Assembly (NCBI GenBank): GCA_029253805.1
Contig: JAQWYU010000295.1
Span: 1-30,753 of the forward strand
Source of the DNA: Flavobacteriaceae bacterium
GTDB taxonomy: Bacteria > Bacteroidota > Bacteroidia > Flavobacteriales > Flavobacteriaceae
Direction of reading: 5' to 3'
Length of the DNA: 30,753 nt
The notes beneath the pieces are model-generated. The model was not told where the DNA came from. It saw only the letters and a list, made by a program, of their open reading frames with translations, and did no database searches. Made by a program: the position numbers and the translations under genes. This document shows positions 16,338 to 26,703 of the stretch, piece by piece; the first letter of the stretch is position 1; every line of letters begins with the position of its first letter.

Positions 16338-17379
16338 CCATCCAGTTTAATTCATCTGTAATTTTTCCAATTCTAACCCCGTTGATTGTGTCTAATACTA
16401 ACTGCCCGATTGGACTGTTGTGAGACACATGAATTACTGAATCTTTATATCCAATTTCTTGGATCATTGCAATCCCAACCGCAGTCCCTGTTCCAAAAGC
16501 TTCTTCTAACTGACCATTTTTAGAAGCTTCTACAATTTCATCAATTGTGATTGGTCGCTCCACTACTTCAAAGTTTTTATGTCGTAAAAAATCAATTACG
16601 CTCATACGTGTAATTCCGGCTAAAATAGACCCATCAAGCGAAGGAGTTACAAATTGACCATTGATCTTGAAAAAAATATTCATCGTACCTACTTCCTGAA
16701 TATATTTAAATTCCTTAGCATCCAACCAAAGAACTTGATCAAAGCCTTTAGATTTTGCGATTTCTGTTGGAAGAACCGCTGCTGCATAATTTCCTGCGGC
16801 TTTAGCCTCACCTGTACCTCCGTGTGCTGCTCGAATAAATGAGGTTTCAGCATGCAAGCGAATACGGTCGGTATAAATTGGTTTTGAAGGAGATGCCATT
16901 ACAATAAACTTGTAAGAGTTAGCAGCACGCATACCAATGAAAGCTTCGTCAGCAAACATAAAAGGACGTAAATACAATGCACTACCTTTTTGGGGAGGGA
17001 TCCATTGTTTGTCCAAGCCTACTAGTTGTTTTAAAGCGTCAACAAATAAGGTTACAGAAAATTCTGGCATTCCCAGTCGTCTGGCGCTAAAATTAAGACG
17101 TTCTGCATTTTTATCAGGACGAAAAAGCAAAGGATCTCCATTGGAGTCTATCGTTGCTTTCATTCCTTCAAACAAAGCTTGGCCATAATGCAGTGCCATG
17201 CAAGCAGGATGCATTGGGATCAACTCCATGGGTTTTATTCTAGGGTTAGACCATTTACCATTTTGAAAGTCACAGATAAACATATGATCAGTAAACGTAC
17301 GACCTAAGGCAATGTTATCAAAATCAAGAGTTTCTATTTTTGACTTATTAATTTTTGTAATTGAGATTGAGTTGGACAT
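16321..17379 (-). CDS. ilvE: Branched-chain amino acid aminotransferase
   Basis: The 352-residue protein belongs to the class II (eukaryote-like, about 350-residue) group of fold-type IV transaminases. The PLP lysine is Lys193 in the GEAKAAGNY motif. The ALHYGQALFEGMKA segment near 62-74 and the EEAFGTGTAVG segment near the C-terminus, which binds the cofactor phosphate, are also present. It converts Leu, Ile and Val to the 2-oxo acids and back with 2-oxoglutarate in the cytoplasm. It is the last gene of a leftward group after the crotonase-like gene, 37 bases away. The two could be part of branched-chain amino acid metabolism together, which would agree with the hydratase assignment below. 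Confidence 0.96.
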   Translation of the reverse strand: MSNSISITKINKSKIETLDFDNIALGRTFTDHMFICDFQNGKWSNPRIKPMELIPMHPACMALHYGQALFEGMKATIDSNGDPLLFRPDKNAERLNFSARRLGMPEFSVTLFVDALKQLVGLDKQWIPPQKGSALYLRPFMFADEAFIGMRAANSYKFIVMASPSKPIYTDRIRLHAETSFIRAAHGGTGEAKAAGNYAAAVLPTEIAKSKGFDQVLWLDAKEFKYIQEVGTMNIFFKINGQFVTPSLDGSILAGITRMSVIDFLRHKNFEVVERPITIDEIVEASKNGQLEEAFGTGTAVGIAMIQEIGYKDSVIHVSHNSPIGQLVLDTINGVRIGKITDELNWMVKVES

Positions 17380-17416
17380 AGATTTGGAGACTTTAGTTTC
17401 AGTTAAACTAAAATTA

Positions 17417-18166
17417 TTAATAGTTTTTTAATTGTTTGTTCGTAAAATCACTCAGTACTAAACGACCACTTATAGCAGCCCGTTTTTTCAATAATTTATC
17501 CCAATCGCTAGTGCCTTCCCAAAAGGTTTCTTTTAGCCTGGTGAGTGCCTCTGGATTGTAGCTACATAATTGTTCGGCTAAAAGCTTAACCTGATTATCT
17601 AAGTCTTCAACAGAAGAATAAATATTTGTATATAGCCCTTTTTGTTGTGCCCATTCGGCGGGGAAAAATTTATTAGCCTCTAAAGATAGTTGTGACATGG
17701 CACTGAGACCAATTTTTCGGGTAACTGCCGGTTCAATTACAAAAGGACCAATTCCTATCGTAAGTTCACTTAATTTAATTTCTGAATAACAACTCGCCAC
17801 ACAGTAATCGGTAGCAGCAGCTAAACCAACACCACCCCCTACTGCTTTTCCGTGAACACGGCCAATCGTAATTTTAGGACAACAACGAAGTGCGTTTATG
17901 ACATTAGCAAATCCTTGAAAAAATGCAGTACCCTCTTCCGCATTGGAAACTACCTTGAGCTCCTCTAAACTTGCACCAGCACAAAAAGTGCGATTACCTC
18001 CACTTTTTAAAACCACTACAGCAACAGAGGGATCTGAACCAGCTTTAGTGATTAAATTTGCAAGAGATTTAAGCATAGAAGCGGGCAATCCATTATGAGG
18101 TGGATTGTAAAATTCAACATAACCGATCTTGTCTTTTACATTTAAACGTACGTAAGAAGTTGACAT
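17417..18166 (-). CDS. Enoyl-CoA hydratase/isomerase family protein, possibly methylglutaconyl-CoA hydratase
   Basis: The 249-residue crotonase-fold protein has the oxyanion-hole motif FCAGAS at 61-66 and the second one, HGKAVGGGVG, at 105-114. The catalytic Glu usual at the first site (GGGCEL in FadB-type enzymes) is replaced by Gly114, while the second acid, Glu134 in KLSEL, is kept. This pattern is like the LiuC-type methylglutaconyl-CoA hydratases of leucine breakdown, as far as I recall. The position next to ilvE, 37 bases away, agrees with a role in branched-chain amino acid metabolism, but this is inference. It is cytoplasmic; no signal or membrane segment is seen. Confidence 0.8.
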   Translation of the reverse strand: MSTSYVRLNVKDKIGYVEFYNPPHNGLPASMLKSLANLITKAGSDPSVAVVVLKSGGNRTFCAGASLEELKVVSNAEEGTAFFQGFANVINALRCCPKITIGRVHGKAVGGGVGLAAATDYCVASCYSEIKLSELTIGIGPFVIEPAVTRKIGLSAMSQLSLEANKFFPAEWAQQKGLYTNIYSSVEDLDNQVKLLAEQLCSYNPEALTRLKETFWEGTSDWDKLLKKRAAISGRLVLSDFTNKQLKNY

Positions 18167-18222
18167 ATTGCATTGGTTTTATAAAGCTAATATACTAGAT
18201 TTTTAGCGTCTTAAACCCTATT

Positions 18223-19170
18223 TTAAAACTTCATGAAGGGATACTTGCACACCAAAGCATCTAACTCTTTAGATAAATTAGATAAAAATGCTGCGTGTGC
18301 TTTTGAACAAGAGTTTAAGGGTTTATGCCCCAATCCTTTCTGTACGTGACTAACCTCTTTCATTGTGAGGGTGGCATTTGAATTAATCCAAGAAGAATGA
18401 AACCTTTCCCAAATATAGTCAACTGCAAGCTGGTTTGGATGTAGCATATCTTCTTTGTAAAATCGGTAGTCCCTGAGTTCATCCATAACAAGTTCAAAAG
18501 AGGGAAAGTAATGGGTGTTTTCAGTATTATTAATGATTGGATGAAGCGCGCTTGTGAGTTGAGACTTACTTTGGTTGTTTGCAACAAACCCGTCTTTTAA
18601 ATGACGAACAGGAGAGATTGTAAAAATAATCGTCACATCTGGATTATATGATTTTAAAATTGAAATAATAGATTCAAAGCATTCTCTTAGCTGATTTAGA
18701 CTTAAAAGTGATTTTTGAAATTTTTTTTGAGGTTGCTTGTGGCAATTAGCAACAATAGTGTTGGATTTAATGAACTTATAAACCCATGAGGTACCAAAGG
18801 TTAAAACCACATGTGAGGCAGCCATAAGCTGCATTTTGGTTAGTAGCACTGCAGAATTCAAGTCTGAAATTATTTTCTTTTTGGATACATTGTTTAAGCT
18901 AGAATGTGCAGAATAACTTTGCCAACAACCGTTATCAAAAAAGATGTCTTTTTCATTGTAATCAATTCTATTTTGTGCTCTTTTTAGCAAATCTAAAATT
19001 GCTAAAGGGTGAAACATCACCCCTAAGGGATTAACCTTGTTTTGAAATTTAAAGTATGAAAACTTATCAGCAATATTTTCTGCAAAACACGATCCTAACA
19101 AAAACAGCTTTGAATTATAATCAATAGCGGGAGTTTTTTTTTCAAAAGATATTTTAGTTTGAAGATTCAC
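18223..19170 (-). CDS. GSCFA-domain protein (SGNH-like fold)
   Basis: The 315-residue protein has the defining Gly-Ser-Cys-Phe-Ala motif at residues 26-30, followed by ENIADKF. A FGTSWVY segment and the NCHKQP segment are also typical of the family. Near the C-terminus is an EDMLHPN segment resembling the Asp-x-x-His of GDSL/SGNH esterases, with the motif Ser as likely nucleophile. The function of the family is not established; an ester hydrolase or acetyltransferase-related role is inferred from the fold. It has no signal peptide. It begins eight bases after the alaS stop, so it is very likely co-transcribed with alaS, a linkage I recall from other flavobacteria. Confidence 0.9.
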   Translation of the reverse strand: MNLQTKISFEKKTPAIDYNSKLFLLGSCFAENIADKFSYFKFQNKVNPLGVMFHPLAILDLLKRAQNRIDYNEKDIFFDNGCWQSYSAHSSLNNVSKKKIISDLNSAVLLTKMQLMAASHVVLTFGTSWVYKFIKSNTIVANCHKQPQKKFQKSLLSLNQLRECFESIISILKSYNPDVTIIFTISPVRHLKDGFVANNQSKSQLTSALHPIINNTENTHYFPSFELVMDELRDYRFYKEDMLHPNQLAVDYIWERFHSSWINSNATLTMKEVSHVQKGLGHKPLNSCSKAHAAFLSNLSKELDALVCKYPFMKF

Positions 19171-19178
19171 AGTTTAAA

Positions 19179-21791
19179 TTATTCAATATATGATTTTGCC
19201 TTGTTTAAAGCATCTTGAATACCTGCTGGATTTTTTCCACCAGCAGTGGCGTAAAATGGTTGACCGCCGCCGCCGCCTTCAATGTAATGTCCTAGCTCAC
19301 GAACGATTTTGCTGGCATTAAGTCCTCTAGAAGCTACTAATTGTTTTGAAACATAACAAGACAACAACGCTTTCCCATTTTGCTCTGCCCCAAATAATAA
19401 TAATAAATTCTCAAACTGATGTCCCAATTCAAAAGATAAATCTTTAATGCCAGAGGAATCTAGGTCTATATTTTTAGCTAAAAAATGAACCCCATTTAAT
19501 AGGATTACTTCTTGTTTTAACTCTCCTTTCATCGACACTGCTTTTTCTTTCAAAAGAGACTCGATTTGTTTTTTAAGTTTTGAGTTTTCAGATTTTAAAT
19601 CAGAAATTGACTTTACAGGATCAGTAGAATTGTTAAGTACTAATTTTACTTTTTCAAAACTTGTATTGTTCTTAGCATAATGTTCTTTTGCTGAGTCGTT
19701 TGTAATGGCTTCAATGCGACGAATCCCAGATGCAACGGCTCCTTCTGATATAATTTTAAAATGCCAGATATCAGCAGTGTTTTTTACGTGAGTTCCACCG
19801 CACAACTCAATAGAATTACCAAAACGAATAGTTCGTACTACGTCGGCATATTTCTCACCGAAAAGAGCAATCGCTCCGCTTGAAATGGCTTGTTCCATAG
19901 GAACGGATCGCTTTTCTTCTAAGTTTAATTTCCCTTCAATCCGAGCGTTAACAAAATGTTCTACCTCTTTTAACTCTTCACTTGTTAACTTAGAAAAATG
20001 AGAGAAATCAAACCGTAGATATTTTGAATTAACTGCAGAGCCTTTTTGCTCTACGTGAGCTCCTAAAACTTCTCGTAATGCTTGATGAAGTAAGTGGGTT
20101 GCTGTATGATTACAATCTGTACGAAATCGTTGATTTGAGTCCACTACTGCAGTAAATGTATCTTTCAAATTATTAGGCAAATTATCTACTACATGAACGG
20201 CTATGTTGTTTTCCTTTTTAGTATCTAGGACATAAACGACGTCTCCATTTGCTGACTCTAGATAGCCCTTATCTCCAACTTGTCCTCCACTTTCAGAATA
20301 AAACGGAGTTAGGTTGAATATGAGTTGGTATTGAGTACCTTCTTTTGCAGAAATAACTTTTCTGTACTTAGCGATTTTTACAGATGTTTCCAAAATATCA
20401 TACCCAACAAACTCTTGCTCTATATCGTCAAATAATACAATCCAATCTTCAGTGGAAACTTCACTCGCAGAGCGAGAACGCTTTTTTTGTTTTTGAAGCT
20501 CTAATTCAAAAGCATCTGTATCTAGAGTCATTTGTTTTTCGCTGAGGATCAAAGCCGTTAAATCGACTGGGAAACCATAGGTGTCGTATAATTCAAATGC
20601 TTTGTCTCCAGAAATATGAGTCCCTTTAGTAGTATTAATAATACGGTCCAACAAAACTAAGCCTTGTTCGAGTGTTCTTAAAAAAGAAGCCTCTTCTTCT
20701 TTAATTACGTTTTGGATTAATTGTTTTTGAATTAATAGTTCTGGAAAGACAGTTCCCATTTGCTTTGTTAAAACGCCAACGAGTCTGTACATAAATGGTT
20801 CTTTAAGATTTAAAAACGTATATCCGTAACGAACCGCACGCCTGAGTATACGGCGAATTACATAGCCCGCACCAGTATTGCTAGGAAGCTGACCGTCAGC
20901 AATTGAAAAAGTGACGGCTCGTAAATGATCAGAAACAACACGAATAGCAATATCTAATTCTAATTTTTTTCCATAGCTATGTCCAGATATGGTCTCAATT
21001 TCTCTGATAATTGGGGTAAATACGTCAGTATCGTAATTTGAACTAACTCCTTGAAGTACCATACATAAACGCTCAAAACCCATACCTGTGTCAATATTTT
21101 TTTGAGGTAAATCTTCTAAACTTCCGTTGGCTTTTCTGTTGTATTCCATAAAAACTAGATTCCAAATCTCAACAACCTGAGGATGGTCTTTGTTTATTAA
21201 TTCAAATCCAGGGATTTTATCTTTTTCTGCTTTTGAACGAATGTCAACATGTATTTCACTACAAGGTCCGCAAGGTCCTTGTTCGCCCATTTCCCAGAAA
21301 TTATCTACTTTATTGCCCTTAAGAATTCGACTTTCAGGAATTAATTGTTTCCAAATATCATAAGCTTCAGAGTCCATGGCTGTTCCATCTTCTTTACAAC
21401 CTTCAAATACGGTCACGTAAAGGATATCTTTATCTATACTATAGATTTTTGTCAATAACTCCCAGGCCCACTCAATCGCTTCTTTTTTAAAGTAATCTCC
21501 AAAACTCCAATTTCCGAGCATTTCAAAAAAAGTATGGTGATAGGTGTCATATCCTACCTCTTCTAAGTCGTTGTGCTTTCCTGAAACTCTCAAGCATTTT
21601 TGAGTATCAGTAATTCGGATATTGGAAGGCGCTACATGACCAAGAAAAAATTCTTTAAATGGAGCCATCCCCGAGTTCACAAACATCAATGAAGGGTCGT
21701 CCTTTAAAACCATAGGTGAGGAAGGTAAAACCCGATGATTTTTGGTTTCAAAAAAGTTTAAAAATCGGGATCTTATCTCTTGAGATTTCAT
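19179..21791 (-). CDS. alaS: Alanyl-tRNA synthetase
   Basis: The 870-residue enzyme is complete. I use the ATG at 21791; a reading two codons longer starts at TTG. It begins with [17 protein letters not shown], followed by the class II catalytic core ([14 protein letters not shown], with cysteines). The editing domain has the zinc ligands HTATH (His562, His566) and CGGTH (Cys664 to His668). A C-terminal oligomerisation domain ends with the glycine-rich [14 protein letters not shown] segment. It charges tRNA-Ala and removes mis-attached serine and glycine. The GSCFA gene follows after eight bases. The start is divergent from the M23 peptidase gene. Confidence 0.98.
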   Translation of the reverse strand: MKSQEIRSRFLNFFETKNHRVLPSSPMVLKDDPSLMFVNSGMAPFKEFFLGHVAPSNIRITDTQKCLRVSGKHNDLEEVGYDTYHHTFFEMLGNWSFGDYFKKEAIEWAWELLTKIYSIDKDILYVTVFEGCKEDGTAMDSEAYDIWKQLIPESRILKGNKVDNFWEMGEQGPCGPCSEIHVDIRSKAEKDKIPGFELINKDHPQVVEIWNLVFMEYNRKANGSLEDLPQKNIDTGMGFERLCMVLQGVSSNYDTDVFTPIIREIETISGHSYGKKLELDIAIRVVSDHLRAVTFSIADGQLPSNTGAGYVIRRILRRAVRYGYTFLNLKEPFMYRLVGVLTKQMGTVFPELLIQKQLIQNVIKEEEASFLRTLEQGLVLLDRIINTTKGTHISGDKAFELYDTYGFPVDLTALILSEKQMTLDTDAFELELQKQKKRSRSASEVSTEDWIVLFDDIEQEFVGYDILETSVKIAKYRKVISAKEGTQYQLIFNLTPFYSESGGQVGDKGYLESANGDVVYVLDTKKENNIAVHVVDNLPNNLKDTFTAVVDSNQRFRTDCNHTATHLLHQALREVLGAHVEQKGSAVNSKYLRFDFSHFSKLTSEELKEVEHFVNARIEGKLNLEEKRSVPMEQAISSGAIALFGEKYADVVRTIRFGNSIELCGGTHVKNTADIWHFKIISEGAVASGIRRIEAITNDSAKEHYAKNNTSFEKVKLVLNNSTDPVKSISDLKSENSKLKKQIESLLKEKAVSMKGELKQEVILLNGVHFLAKNIDLDSSGIKDLSFELGHQFENLLLLFGAEQNGKALLSCYVSKQLVASRGLNASKIVRELGHYIEGGGGGQPFYATAGGKNPAGIQDALNKAKSYIE

Positions 21792-21819
21792 GTGCAAATA
21801 TTAAGCTTATTATAATAAA

Positions 21820-21852
21820 TTGTCTTTTAATTAGAAACAATTTATATCTTTG
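21820..21852 (+). promoter_or_regulatory. Putative promoter of the M23 peptidase-MerR operon
   Basis: TTG at 21820-21822 is followed after 22 bases by TATCTTTG (21845-21852), matching the flavobacterial two-part consensus. The leader before the peptidase ATG would be about 60 bases. The alaS promoter must lie in the same 127-base gap, but I cannot pin it down. Confidence 0.5.
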
Positions 21853-21918
21853 TTCGGAGTCAATCTTTAAAATCAAGAAAGCTGACATTTATTTAACAAA
21901 AATAGAACTTTTTAGGCA

Positions 21919-22890
21919 ATGTCTAATGTAAAATATTATTACGATTCTGAAACACTAACATATCGGCCTTTAAAGAAGGACTCTAAGAGACATGCTAAAA
22001 ATACATTTGTATTTTTATTTGCTGCAGCGTTCTTTGGATTTGCTACTATCTTGATAGCGGAACAGTTCTTTGAGTCTCCGAGGGAAAAAGCACTAAATAG
22101 AGAATTACAAAATCTAGATCTTCAATATAGCTTACTAAATAAAAAAATAACAGAAGTAGAAGAAGTTTTGGCTAATGTTGAAAACCGTGATAATGGAATT
22201 TACCGCCTTTATTTTGAGGCAAACCCAATTCCTGAAGAACAACGAAAACAAGGATTTGGAGGAGTTAACCGCTACAAAAAATATGAGGGTTTCGAAAACT
22301 CTGAGATGATTATAAGTACTAACAAGCGAATTGATGTACTTCAAAAGCGAATCATTATTCAATCAAAATCACTAGATGAGATTATTGCTCTAGCAAAAGA
22401 TAAAGAAAAATTCTTAGCTAGAATCCCAGCCATACAACCTATTAAAAACGAAGACTTAACACGAATGGCGTCCGGATATGGTTACAGAAGTGACCCTTTT
22501 ACAAAAATTCGTAAGTTTCATTACGGAATGGATTTTACAGCTCCCAGAGGCACTCCAATATACGCTTCAGGAGATGGCGTTGTTGAGCGCGCAGACAGCC
22601 GCTCATCTGGTTACGGGCGTCACATCAGAATAGACCACAGCTATGGTTATGTTAGCTTGTATGCCCATCTTTACAAATATAATGTTAATGTAGGTCAAAA
22701 AGTTAGACGTGGAGATCTCATTGGTTACGTTGGGAGTAGTGGACGATCTGTAGGCCCTCACCTTCACTACGAAGTATTCAAAGATAACATAAGAATTAAT
22801 CCTCTTAATTTTTACTATGGCAATTTAAGTAAGGAAGAATTTAATAGACTTTTGAGTATCGCTTCATTAGAAAATCAATCCCTAGACTAA
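21919..22890 (+). CDS. M23-family membrane-anchored murein endopeptidase (LytM/NlpD-like)
   Basis: The 323-residue protein has a short basic N-terminal tail, one transmembrane helix at about 30-47, and coiled-coil-like segments at about 55-88 and 128-165. The LytM domain covers about 185-300. The zinc ligands are His201 and Asp205 in HYGMD and His283 in HLH; His250 in YAHL is the general base. All are present, so it should be an active endopeptidase rather than a NlpD-type activator. It is anchored in the inner membrane with the catalytic domain in the periplasm. Its stop overlaps the start of the MerR gene by one base. Confidence 0.93.
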   Translation: MSNVKYYYDSETLTYRPLKKDSKRHAKNTFVFLFAAAFFGFATILIAEQFFESPREKALNRELQNLDLQYSLLNKKITEVEEVLANVENRDNGIYRLYFEANPIPEEQRKQGFGGVNRYKKYEGFENSEMIISTNKRIDVLQKRIIIQSKSLDEIIALAKDKEKFLARIPAIQPIKNEDLTRMASGYGYRSDPFTKIRKFHYGMDFTAPRGTPIYASGDGVVERADSRSSGYGRHIRIDHSYGYVSLYAHLYKYNVNVGQKVRRGDLIGYVGSSGRSVGPHLHYEVFKDNIRINPLNFYYGNLSKEEFNRLLSIASLENQSLD

Positions 22891-23219
22891 TGTATTTAAA
22901 TTTACCTAAGAAACGTTATTATAGCACAGGGGAGGTAGCAAAAGCTTTTAACGTAAATGCTTCTTTAATCCGTTTTTGGGATAAAGAGTTTAAAGCTCTA
23001 AAGCCAAAAAAAAACGCCAAAGGGAACCGTCGTTTTACGCCTGAAGATATTCAGAGCTTAAAACTCATATATAACCTTGTCAAAGAACGAGGTTACACAC
23101 TAGATGGGGCTAAAACTTACTTGAAAGAACAAAATCAAAAGTCATTAAATAATTTTGACATTATTACAAAATTAGAATACGTCAAAGACGAATTGATTAA
23201 AATAAAAAATCAACTGTAA
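22890..23219 (+). CDS. MerR-family transcriptional regulator
   Basis: This 109-residue protein is almost only a MerR winged-helix domain. The YYSTGEVAKAFNVN helix-turn-helix is at about 11-24, the SLIRFWDKEF wing start at about 26-35 and RRFTPEDIQSL at about 48-58. A short helix follows. No C-terminal effector domain or cysteines are present, so it may not sense a ligand. It starts by overlapping the M23 gene stop (TAATG), so the two proteins are made from one mRNA. What it controls is unknown; the coupling suggests an envelope-related job, which is inference. It ends 38 bases before the convergent der gene. Confidence 0.9.
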   Translation: MYLNLPKKRYYSTGEVAKAFNVNASLIRFWDKEFKALKPKKNAKGNRRFTPEDIQSLKLIYNLVKERGYTLDGAKTYLKEQNQKSLNNFDIITKLEYVKDELIKIKNQL

Positions 23220-23257
23220 CTAGAGTAGATCAACTTATTTAGAAATTAGTATGAGCT

Positions 23258-24562
23258 TTATTTTTTACGCATATATATTGTAATCGGTACCCCTTTAAAA
23301 TCGTATAACGCTCTCAATTTGTTTTCTAAGAAACGTTTATAAGGCTCCTTAACATACTGCGGTAAATTGCAAAAGAATGCAAACTGTGGCTGCGGAGTTG
23401 GTAACTGCATAATGTACTTTATTTTAACAAACTTTCCTTTGAGGGCGGGCGGAGGATAATTTTCAATGATTGGCAACAAATCGTCGTTCAATACACTTGT
23501 TTTAATGCGCTTTTCCCTGTTATTGTAAACCTCTACTGCAGTCTCCATAGCTTTAAAAATACGCTGCTTAGATAGCGCTGATATAAATACAATGGGCACA
23601 TCTGTGAAAGGCTCAATTTGTTGACGAATGTAAGTCTCGAATGCTTTGGTGGTTTTTGTGTCCTTTTCGATCAAGTCCCACTTATTAACTAAAATCACAA
23701 TCCCTTTGTGGTTTCGCTGTGCAAGCCAGAAAATATTTTGAACTTGTCCGTCAAATCCTCGTTGCGCATCACAAACAACTAGACATACATCAGAATGTTC
23801 AATGGCACGAACTGAACGCATAACAGAGTAAAATTCTAGATCTTCCTTCACTTTTGCTTTACGACGAATACCAGCAGTATCAACCAGGTTAAATTCAAAA
23901 CCAAACCGATTATATTTAGTATCTATAGAATCACGAGTAGTTCCAGCTATATCGGTAACGATATAACGATCTTCTCCAATTAATGCATTAATAAATGATG
24001 ATTTACCAGCATTTGGACGACCTACTACCGCAAATCGAGGTAGAGTAATTGTTTCTACGTCTTCTACATCAGGCAATGATTTTACTAAAGCATCTAATAA
24101 ATCTCCTGTACCACTACCGTTAATACTAGCAATCGTATAATATTCACCCAGACCCAAAGAGTAAAATTCAACTGCGTCTTGCTCCCGCATCGCGTTGTCA
24201 ACTTTATTAATAACTAGAAAAACAGGTTTGTCAACTTTTCTTAAGAGCTTTGAAACATCTTCATCCATTCCAGTTACTCCTGACTCCACATCTACCATAA
24301 AAATGATAGCATCTGCTTCTTCAATTGCTAGCTCGACTTGTTTGTCAATTTCAGATTCAAAAATATCGTCGCTGCCAAGTACATAGCCACCAGTATCAAT
24401 TAATGAAAATTCCTTTCCATTCCAATCGCTTTTTCCGTAGTGACGATCACGAGTTACTCCGCTAACAGCGTCAACAATAGCTTCTCGCCTTTGAATCAAG
24501 CGATTAAAAAACGTAGATTTACCCACGTTTGGACGGCCTACTATTGCTACAATATTACTCAT
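23258..24562 (-). CDS. der: Ribosome-assembly GTPase Der (EngA)
   Basis: The 434-residue protein has two tandem GTPase domains and a C-terminal KH-like domain, which is the unique Der layout. The first G1 motif is GRPNVGKST at 9-17 and the second is GRPNAGKSS at 181-189. G3 motifs are DTGG near 56 and DTAG near 228, and G4 motifs are NKVD near 119 and NKWD. The final 75 residues have the KH-like VKIKYIMQ and KRFLENKLR segments. Der acts in 50S subunit assembly in the cytoplasm. It lies 127 bases downstream of era on the same strand, and a -7 element close to its start suggests that it has its own promoter. Confidence 0.98.
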   Translation of the reverse strand: MSNIVAIVGRPNVGKSTFFNRLIQRREAIVDAVSGVTRDRHYGKSDWNGKEFSLIDTGGYVLGSDDIFESEIDKQVELAIEEADAIIFMVDVESGVTGMDEDVSKLLRKVDKPVFLVINKVDNAMREQDAVEFYSLGLGEYYTIASINGSGTGDLLDALVKSLPDVEDVETITLPRFAVVGRPNAGKSSFINALIGEDRYIVTDIAGTTRDSIDTKYNRFGFEFNLVDTAGIRRKAKVKEDLEFYSVMRSVRAIEHSDVCLVVCDAQRGFDGQVQNIFWLAQRNHKGIVILVNKWDLIEKDTKTTKAFETYIRQQIEPFTDVPIVFISALSKQRIFKAMETAVEVYNNREKRIKTSVLNDDLLPIIENYPPPALKGKFVKIKYIMQLPTPQPQFAFFCNLPQYVKEPYKRFLENKLRALYDFKGVPITIYMRKK

Positions 24563-24581
24563 ACACTTTTGAAAATTGCTG

Positions 24582-24589
24582 CAAAAATA
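24582..24589 (-). promoter_or_regulatory. Putative -7 element of der
   Basis: On the minus strand TATTTTTG (24589 to 24582) matches TAnnTTTG exactly and ends 20 bases before the der ATG. No clear TTTG is seen at the normal distance. Confidence 0.35.
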
Positions 24590-24662
24590 AGAAATATCCT
24601 ATTGCTTAGCTCTTTTTTGTGAAAGTTTAAAAAATATATAATTTTTGTTTCATTCTAAATCG

Positions 24663-24683
24663 CTAATTTTAGAAAAAAATTAG
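24663..24683 (-). terminator. Possible AT-rich hairpin after era
   Basis: An eight-base perfect inverted repeat (CTAATTTT and AAAATTAG) with a five-base loop starts seven bases beyond the era stop. There is no U-tract after the hairpin on the minus strand and the stem has only one G-C pair, so it could be chance in AT-rich DNA. Confidence 0.25.
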
Positions 24684-24689
24684 AGTGTT

Positions 24690-25571
24690 TTACATACTAT
24701 TGTAACCAAAACGTTTAAGTTGACTTTGATTTGATCGCCAATTTTTATTAACTTTTACGTACAATTCTAAGTAAACTTGCTTTCCGAAAAACTTCTCTAA
24801 ATCTTTTCGTGCTTCAACTCCAACTCGTTTTAATGCACTCCCCTTGTGCCCAATAATTATACCTTTTTGAGTTTCACGCTCCACCATAATAACAGAACGT
24901 AATCGAATAATTTCTTCTTTTTCAAAAAATTCTTCCGTTAACACCTCAACGGCGTAAGGAATTTCTTTTTTGTAATGAATTAATATTTTTTCGCGAATAC
25001 ACTCATTTACAAAAAAACGTTCAGGCTTATCGGTTAGCTGATCTTTGGGGAAATAGGCCGGAGATTCTGGCAGTAAGTCAATAATTCGGTCTAAAACATT
25101 TTTCACATTAAATCCTTCAAGTGCAGAAACAGGAAAAAACTCGGCATTAGGTAAGTTTTGCTGCCACAGAGCTGCTTGAGACTCCAATTGCGCTTGGTTA
25201 GATGTATCAATTTTGTTCAACAACATTAATACTGGTACTTTAGATGATTCTATTTTTTCAAAAAAGGCTTTATCTTTTAGCTCTTTTTCGCCAATTTCAA
25301 CCATATAAATTAAAATATCAGCATCATCAAAAGCAGACTTCACAAAATCCATCATGGAACTTTGCAGTTCATATGCGGGCTTTATGATGCCCGGTGTATC
25401 TGACAAGATGATTTGAAAATCATCTCCGTTCACAATTCCAAGAATACGATGCCTTGTTGTTTGAGCTTTGGAAGTGATAATAGAAAGCTTTTCACCTATA
25501 AAGGCATTCATCAAGGTAGATTTTCCCACATTTGGATTTCCGATGATATTTACAAAACCTGCTCTGTGCAT
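24690..25571 (-). CDS. era: GTPase Era
   Basis: The 293-residue protein has a GTPase domain with G1 GNPNVGKST at 11-19, G3 DTPG near 58-61 and G4 NKID at 119-122. A C-terminal KH domain has the RNA-binding GxxG loop as GHKG at 241-244. It binds the 3' end of 16S rRNA and helps 30S assembly. The start ATG at 25571 is preceded by the -7-like element given separately. A weak hairpin lies after its stop. With der and obg there are three ribosome-assembly GTPase genes within about 21 kb. Confidence 0.97.
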   Translation of the reverse strand: MHRAGFVNIIGNPNVGKSTLMNAFIGEKLSIITSKAQTTRHRILGIVNGDDFQIILSDTPGIIKPAYELQSSMMDFVKSAFDDADILIYMVEIGEKELKDKAFFEKIESSKVPVLMLLNKIDTSNQAQLESQAALWQQNLPNAEFFPVSALEGFNVKNVLDRIIDLLPESPAYFPKDQLTDKPERFFVNECIREKILIHYKKEIPYAVEVLTEEFFEKEEIIRLRSVIMVERETQKGIIIGHKGSALKRVGVEARKDLEKFFGKQVYLELYVKVNKNWRSNQSQLKRFGYNSM

Positions 25572-25587
25572 TCAATTTATATTTCTA

Positions 25588-25595
25588 CAAAGTTA
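25588..25595 (-). promoter_or_regulatory. Putative -7 element of era
   Basis: On the minus strand TAACTTTG (25595 to 25588) matches TAnnTTTG exactly and ends 17 bases before the era ATG. The -33 half is not evident. Confidence 0.35.
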
Positions 25596-25630
25596 CAACC
25601 TTCATTTTAGACTTGCTAAAATTTAAATAC

Positions 25631-26644
25631 TTAAGAACTATGCATAGCACGTACAAAACTTTCAGCTTTCTCTACCATTGACATGCTGCCACAGACAAAA
25701 GGAACTCGCTGATGCAGTTCAGTTGGTATAATATCCATAATCCGACAGCTACCATTACTTGCTTTACCAAACGCTTGCTCTGCTAAAAACGCCATTGGGT
25801 TGCATTCGTATAATAATCTTAATTTACCTCGTGGGTTTTTGCTACTTGTGGGATATAAATAAATACCACCCTTTATCATATTTCGATGAAAATCAGAAAC
25901 TAAAGAGCCTATATAGCGTGAGGTATATGGCCTATTATCTTCTTCCATTTGACAATATTTAATGTAGTTTTTTATGCCTTGTGGAAAATGAATATAATTT
26001 CCTTCGTTGACCGAATAAATAGTTCCCTCTTTTGGGAATTTTATTTGAGGGTGCGATAAATAAAAGGTGCCTATTGCAGGGTTTAGTGTAAACCCATTTA
26101 CACCATCTCCAGTGGTATATACGAGCATAGTCGAGGTACCGTATATAATATATCCTGCCGCTACTTGTTTGCTTCCTTTTTGTAAAAAATCCTCAAGTTG
26201 GACAGGGGTTCCTACGGGGGTAATCCTTCTGTAGATTGAAAAAATAGTTCCTACAGAAACATTTACATCAATATTAGAGGACCCATCCAAAGGGTCTATC
26301 AGAACCACGTATTTATTTTGATGCTTATTGTCAGAACTATTAATTGAAATAAAATTATCTTCTTCTTCACTTGCTATTCCACATACTATATTTCGATTAA
26401 CTAAAGTTTGAATAAACTTTTCATTGGCATAAACATCTAGTTTTTGCTGATCTTCTCCCTGTACATTAGTGTCTCCAACAGGACCTAAAACATCTACCAG
26501 TCCCGCTTTATTAACTTCATAATTAACCACTTTCGCAGCCAACCTGATGGAGTTAATTAGTCTTGACAATTCGCCAGAACTATATCTAAAAGAAGATTGA
26601 TTTTCAATGATAAATTCGCCAAGTGTTTGATGTTTAAGAGACAT
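25631..26644 (-). CDS. fbp: Class I fructose-1,6-bisphosphatase
   Basis: I use the ATG at 26644, giving 337 residues; a reading six codons longer needs a TTG and adds no conserved sequence. The metal-binding motif [12 protein letters not shown] has Asp117 and Asp120, and the ASEEED segment just before it supplies further acids. The C-terminal [21 protein letters not shown] segment is the substrate-binding signature. It removes phosphate 1 from fructose-1,6-bisphosphate in gluconeogenesis. It is a single leftward gene, divergent from the GNAT-aspartate kinase pair; the 115-base gap between them must hold both promoters. Confidence 0.97.
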   Translation of the reverse strand: MSLKHQTLGEFIIENQSSFRYSSGELSRLINSIRLAAKVVNYEVNKAGLVDVLGPVGDTNVQGEDQQKLDVYANEKFIQTLVNRNIVCGIASEEEDNFISINSSDNKHQNKYVVLIDPLDGSSNIDVNVSVGTIFSIYRRITPVGTPVQLEDFLQKGSKQVAAGYIIYGTSTMLVYTTGDGVNGFTLNPAIGTFYLSHPQIKFPKEGTIYSVNEGNYIHFPQGIKNYIKYCQMEEDNRPYTSRYIGSLVSDFHRNMIKGGIYLYPTSSKNPRGKLRLLYECNPMAFLAEQAFGKASNGSCRIMDIIPTELHQRVPFVCGSMSMVEKAESFVRAMHSS

Positions 26645-26703
26645 ATGTATATATTTATACAAATATCTAAATTTTTATACAACTATAACGTTTTCGTAGC
26701 TCT

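Noticed and set aside
26645..26662. Upstream TTG start for fbp (and similar TTG starts at 2951 and 21797)
   Set aside because: Each adds two to six residues that look like AT-rich leader; a good ATG follows directly.
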